NCBI GenBank assembly: GCA_900318815.1
Contig: ONMA01000017.1
Coordinates: 1-59,996, forward strand
Direction of reading: 5' to 3'
DNA from: an uncultured Prevotellaceae bacterium
GTDB taxonomy: Bacteria > Bacteroidota > Bacteroidia > Bacteroidales > Bacteroidaceae
DNA: 59,996 bases
This document shows, one piece after another, positions 59,663 through 59,996 of this stretch. The notes beneath the pieces were generated by a model. That model saw only the letters and a list, made by a program, of their open reading frames with translations. It did no database searches and was not told the origin of the DNA. Positions within the stretch are counted from its first letter, which is position 1. Each line of letters starts with the position of its first letter. A program made the position numbers and the translations under genes.

Positions 59663-59996
59663 CTACTCAGGCGTATAAACCACCAACTGGTACGTCTTGT
59701 TCACGTCCACCACGTCGGTCGGCTTGACGAGCACGCCGTTGAGGGCGACGGCAAGCGTGCCGAACTGCGCGGCCTTCTTGTCGACCGAAATGATGCGCTG
59801 GGGCACGACGACCGGCTCCTCGCCCGGTGCGCTCGGCTCTGGGTCGAGGGCAAATGCCTTCGCGTTCTCCTGAGCCAGCTTCGCCCACGTCCAGCCCGAC
59901 GAGACGGCGTAGGTGTGGTTGCCGATTTCCTCGCTCTTCACCTGCACGCGCTTGTTCGTGCGCTGGCGGTCCTTCACCAGTCCGAGGTAGTACTCC
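59663..59996 (-). CDS. Unrecognised protein, C-terminal part, cut by window edge
   Basis: About 111 residues are visible to the right edge, in frame with no start before it (EYYLGLVKDRQRTNKRVQVK). SSGWTWAKLAQENAKAFALD is vaguely LysM-like, and the rest (VPQRIISVDKKAAQFGTLAV, VDVNKTYQLVVYTPE) is strand-rich with a Pro/Glu linker between. It is more G+C-rich than its surroundings. I do not recognise the family. Confidence 0.5.
   Translation of the reverse strand, partial: EYYLGLVKDRQRTNKRVQVKSEEIGNHTYAVSSGWTWAKLAQENAKAFALDPEPSAPGEEPVVVPQRIISVDKKAAQFGTLAVALNGVLVKPTDVVDVNKTYQLVVYTPE

Noticed and set aside
1-59996. tRNA, rRNA or tmRNA genes
   Set aside because: I looked for T-loop patterns and rRNA-like stretches in the gaps and saw none; a covariance-model scan would be decisive.

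Overview
The window looks like a chromosomal stretch from a Bacteroidales bacterium, most likely Prevotellaceae. The signs are Bacteroidota-type promoter elements (TAnnTTTG, mostly TACCTTTG, in front of many genes), families typical of the phylum (UpxY antiterminator, DUF3078, DUF1573, PF09820 AAA-ATPase, DUF3990/DUF3791) and about 50% GC. Genus and species cannot be fixed by reading alone.

Layout. (1) Positions 1-966 hold the start of an AAA-ATPase gene cut by the left edge, then an interrupted inverted repeat. (2) Positions 966-14045 are a minus-strand capsule/exopolysaccharide operon, read from right to left: UpxY antiterminator, two YjbH-like outer-membrane proteins, a wrecked section (DegT aminotransferase stub, internally deleted Schlafen/AlbA_2 gene, frameshifted remnant), pyruvyl-transferase-family protein, Wzx flippase, a Wzy-like polymerase fused to a 15-residue repeat tract and two LysM-like domains, acyltransferase, nitroreductase, GT2, GT4. 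A 19-bp perfect inverted repeat lies in the leader. (3) Positions 14157-49820 are mostly housekeeping: yidC, tex, a GHMP-kinase/nucleotidyltransferase fusion, rpsA, patatin, HAD lipoprotein, trmD, trpS, MFS, panB, serA/serC, ettA, glnS, TPR, DedA, manC, fcl, DUF3078, a Wza-like exporter, aspS, GH105, DUF1573 and PBP1A. Inside it sits a small DUF3791-DUF3990-DUF3791 module, probably toxin-antitoxin-like. (4) Positions 50000-57086 are a second glycan locus (GT11, two GT2 and three GT4) that begins in a truncated PIN toxin gene. manC and fcl could supply GDP-mannose and GDP-fucose for it. (5) Positions 57087-59996 are accessory: a toxin/HTH-antitoxin pair bounded by 118-bp direct repeats that copy the end of the neighbouring glycosyltransferase gene, an ORF6N stub joined to a CdiA-type nuclease domain, a probable structured non-coding RNA with its own promoter and terminator, and a repeat array.

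The most unusual signal is non-coding. At 24802-24988 and 59227-59391 there are arrays of an 11-bp near-palindrome (TYACACYSTGA type) repeated at exactly 22-bp steps. The half-site orientation flips in the middle, so each whole array is a dyad. The two are related and lie in opposite orientation. Looser elements with 22-bp spacing or dyad symmetry occur at 561-762 and 26267-26340. All four lie beside accessory modules, and two of them flank the DUF3791-DUF3990-DUF3791 module.
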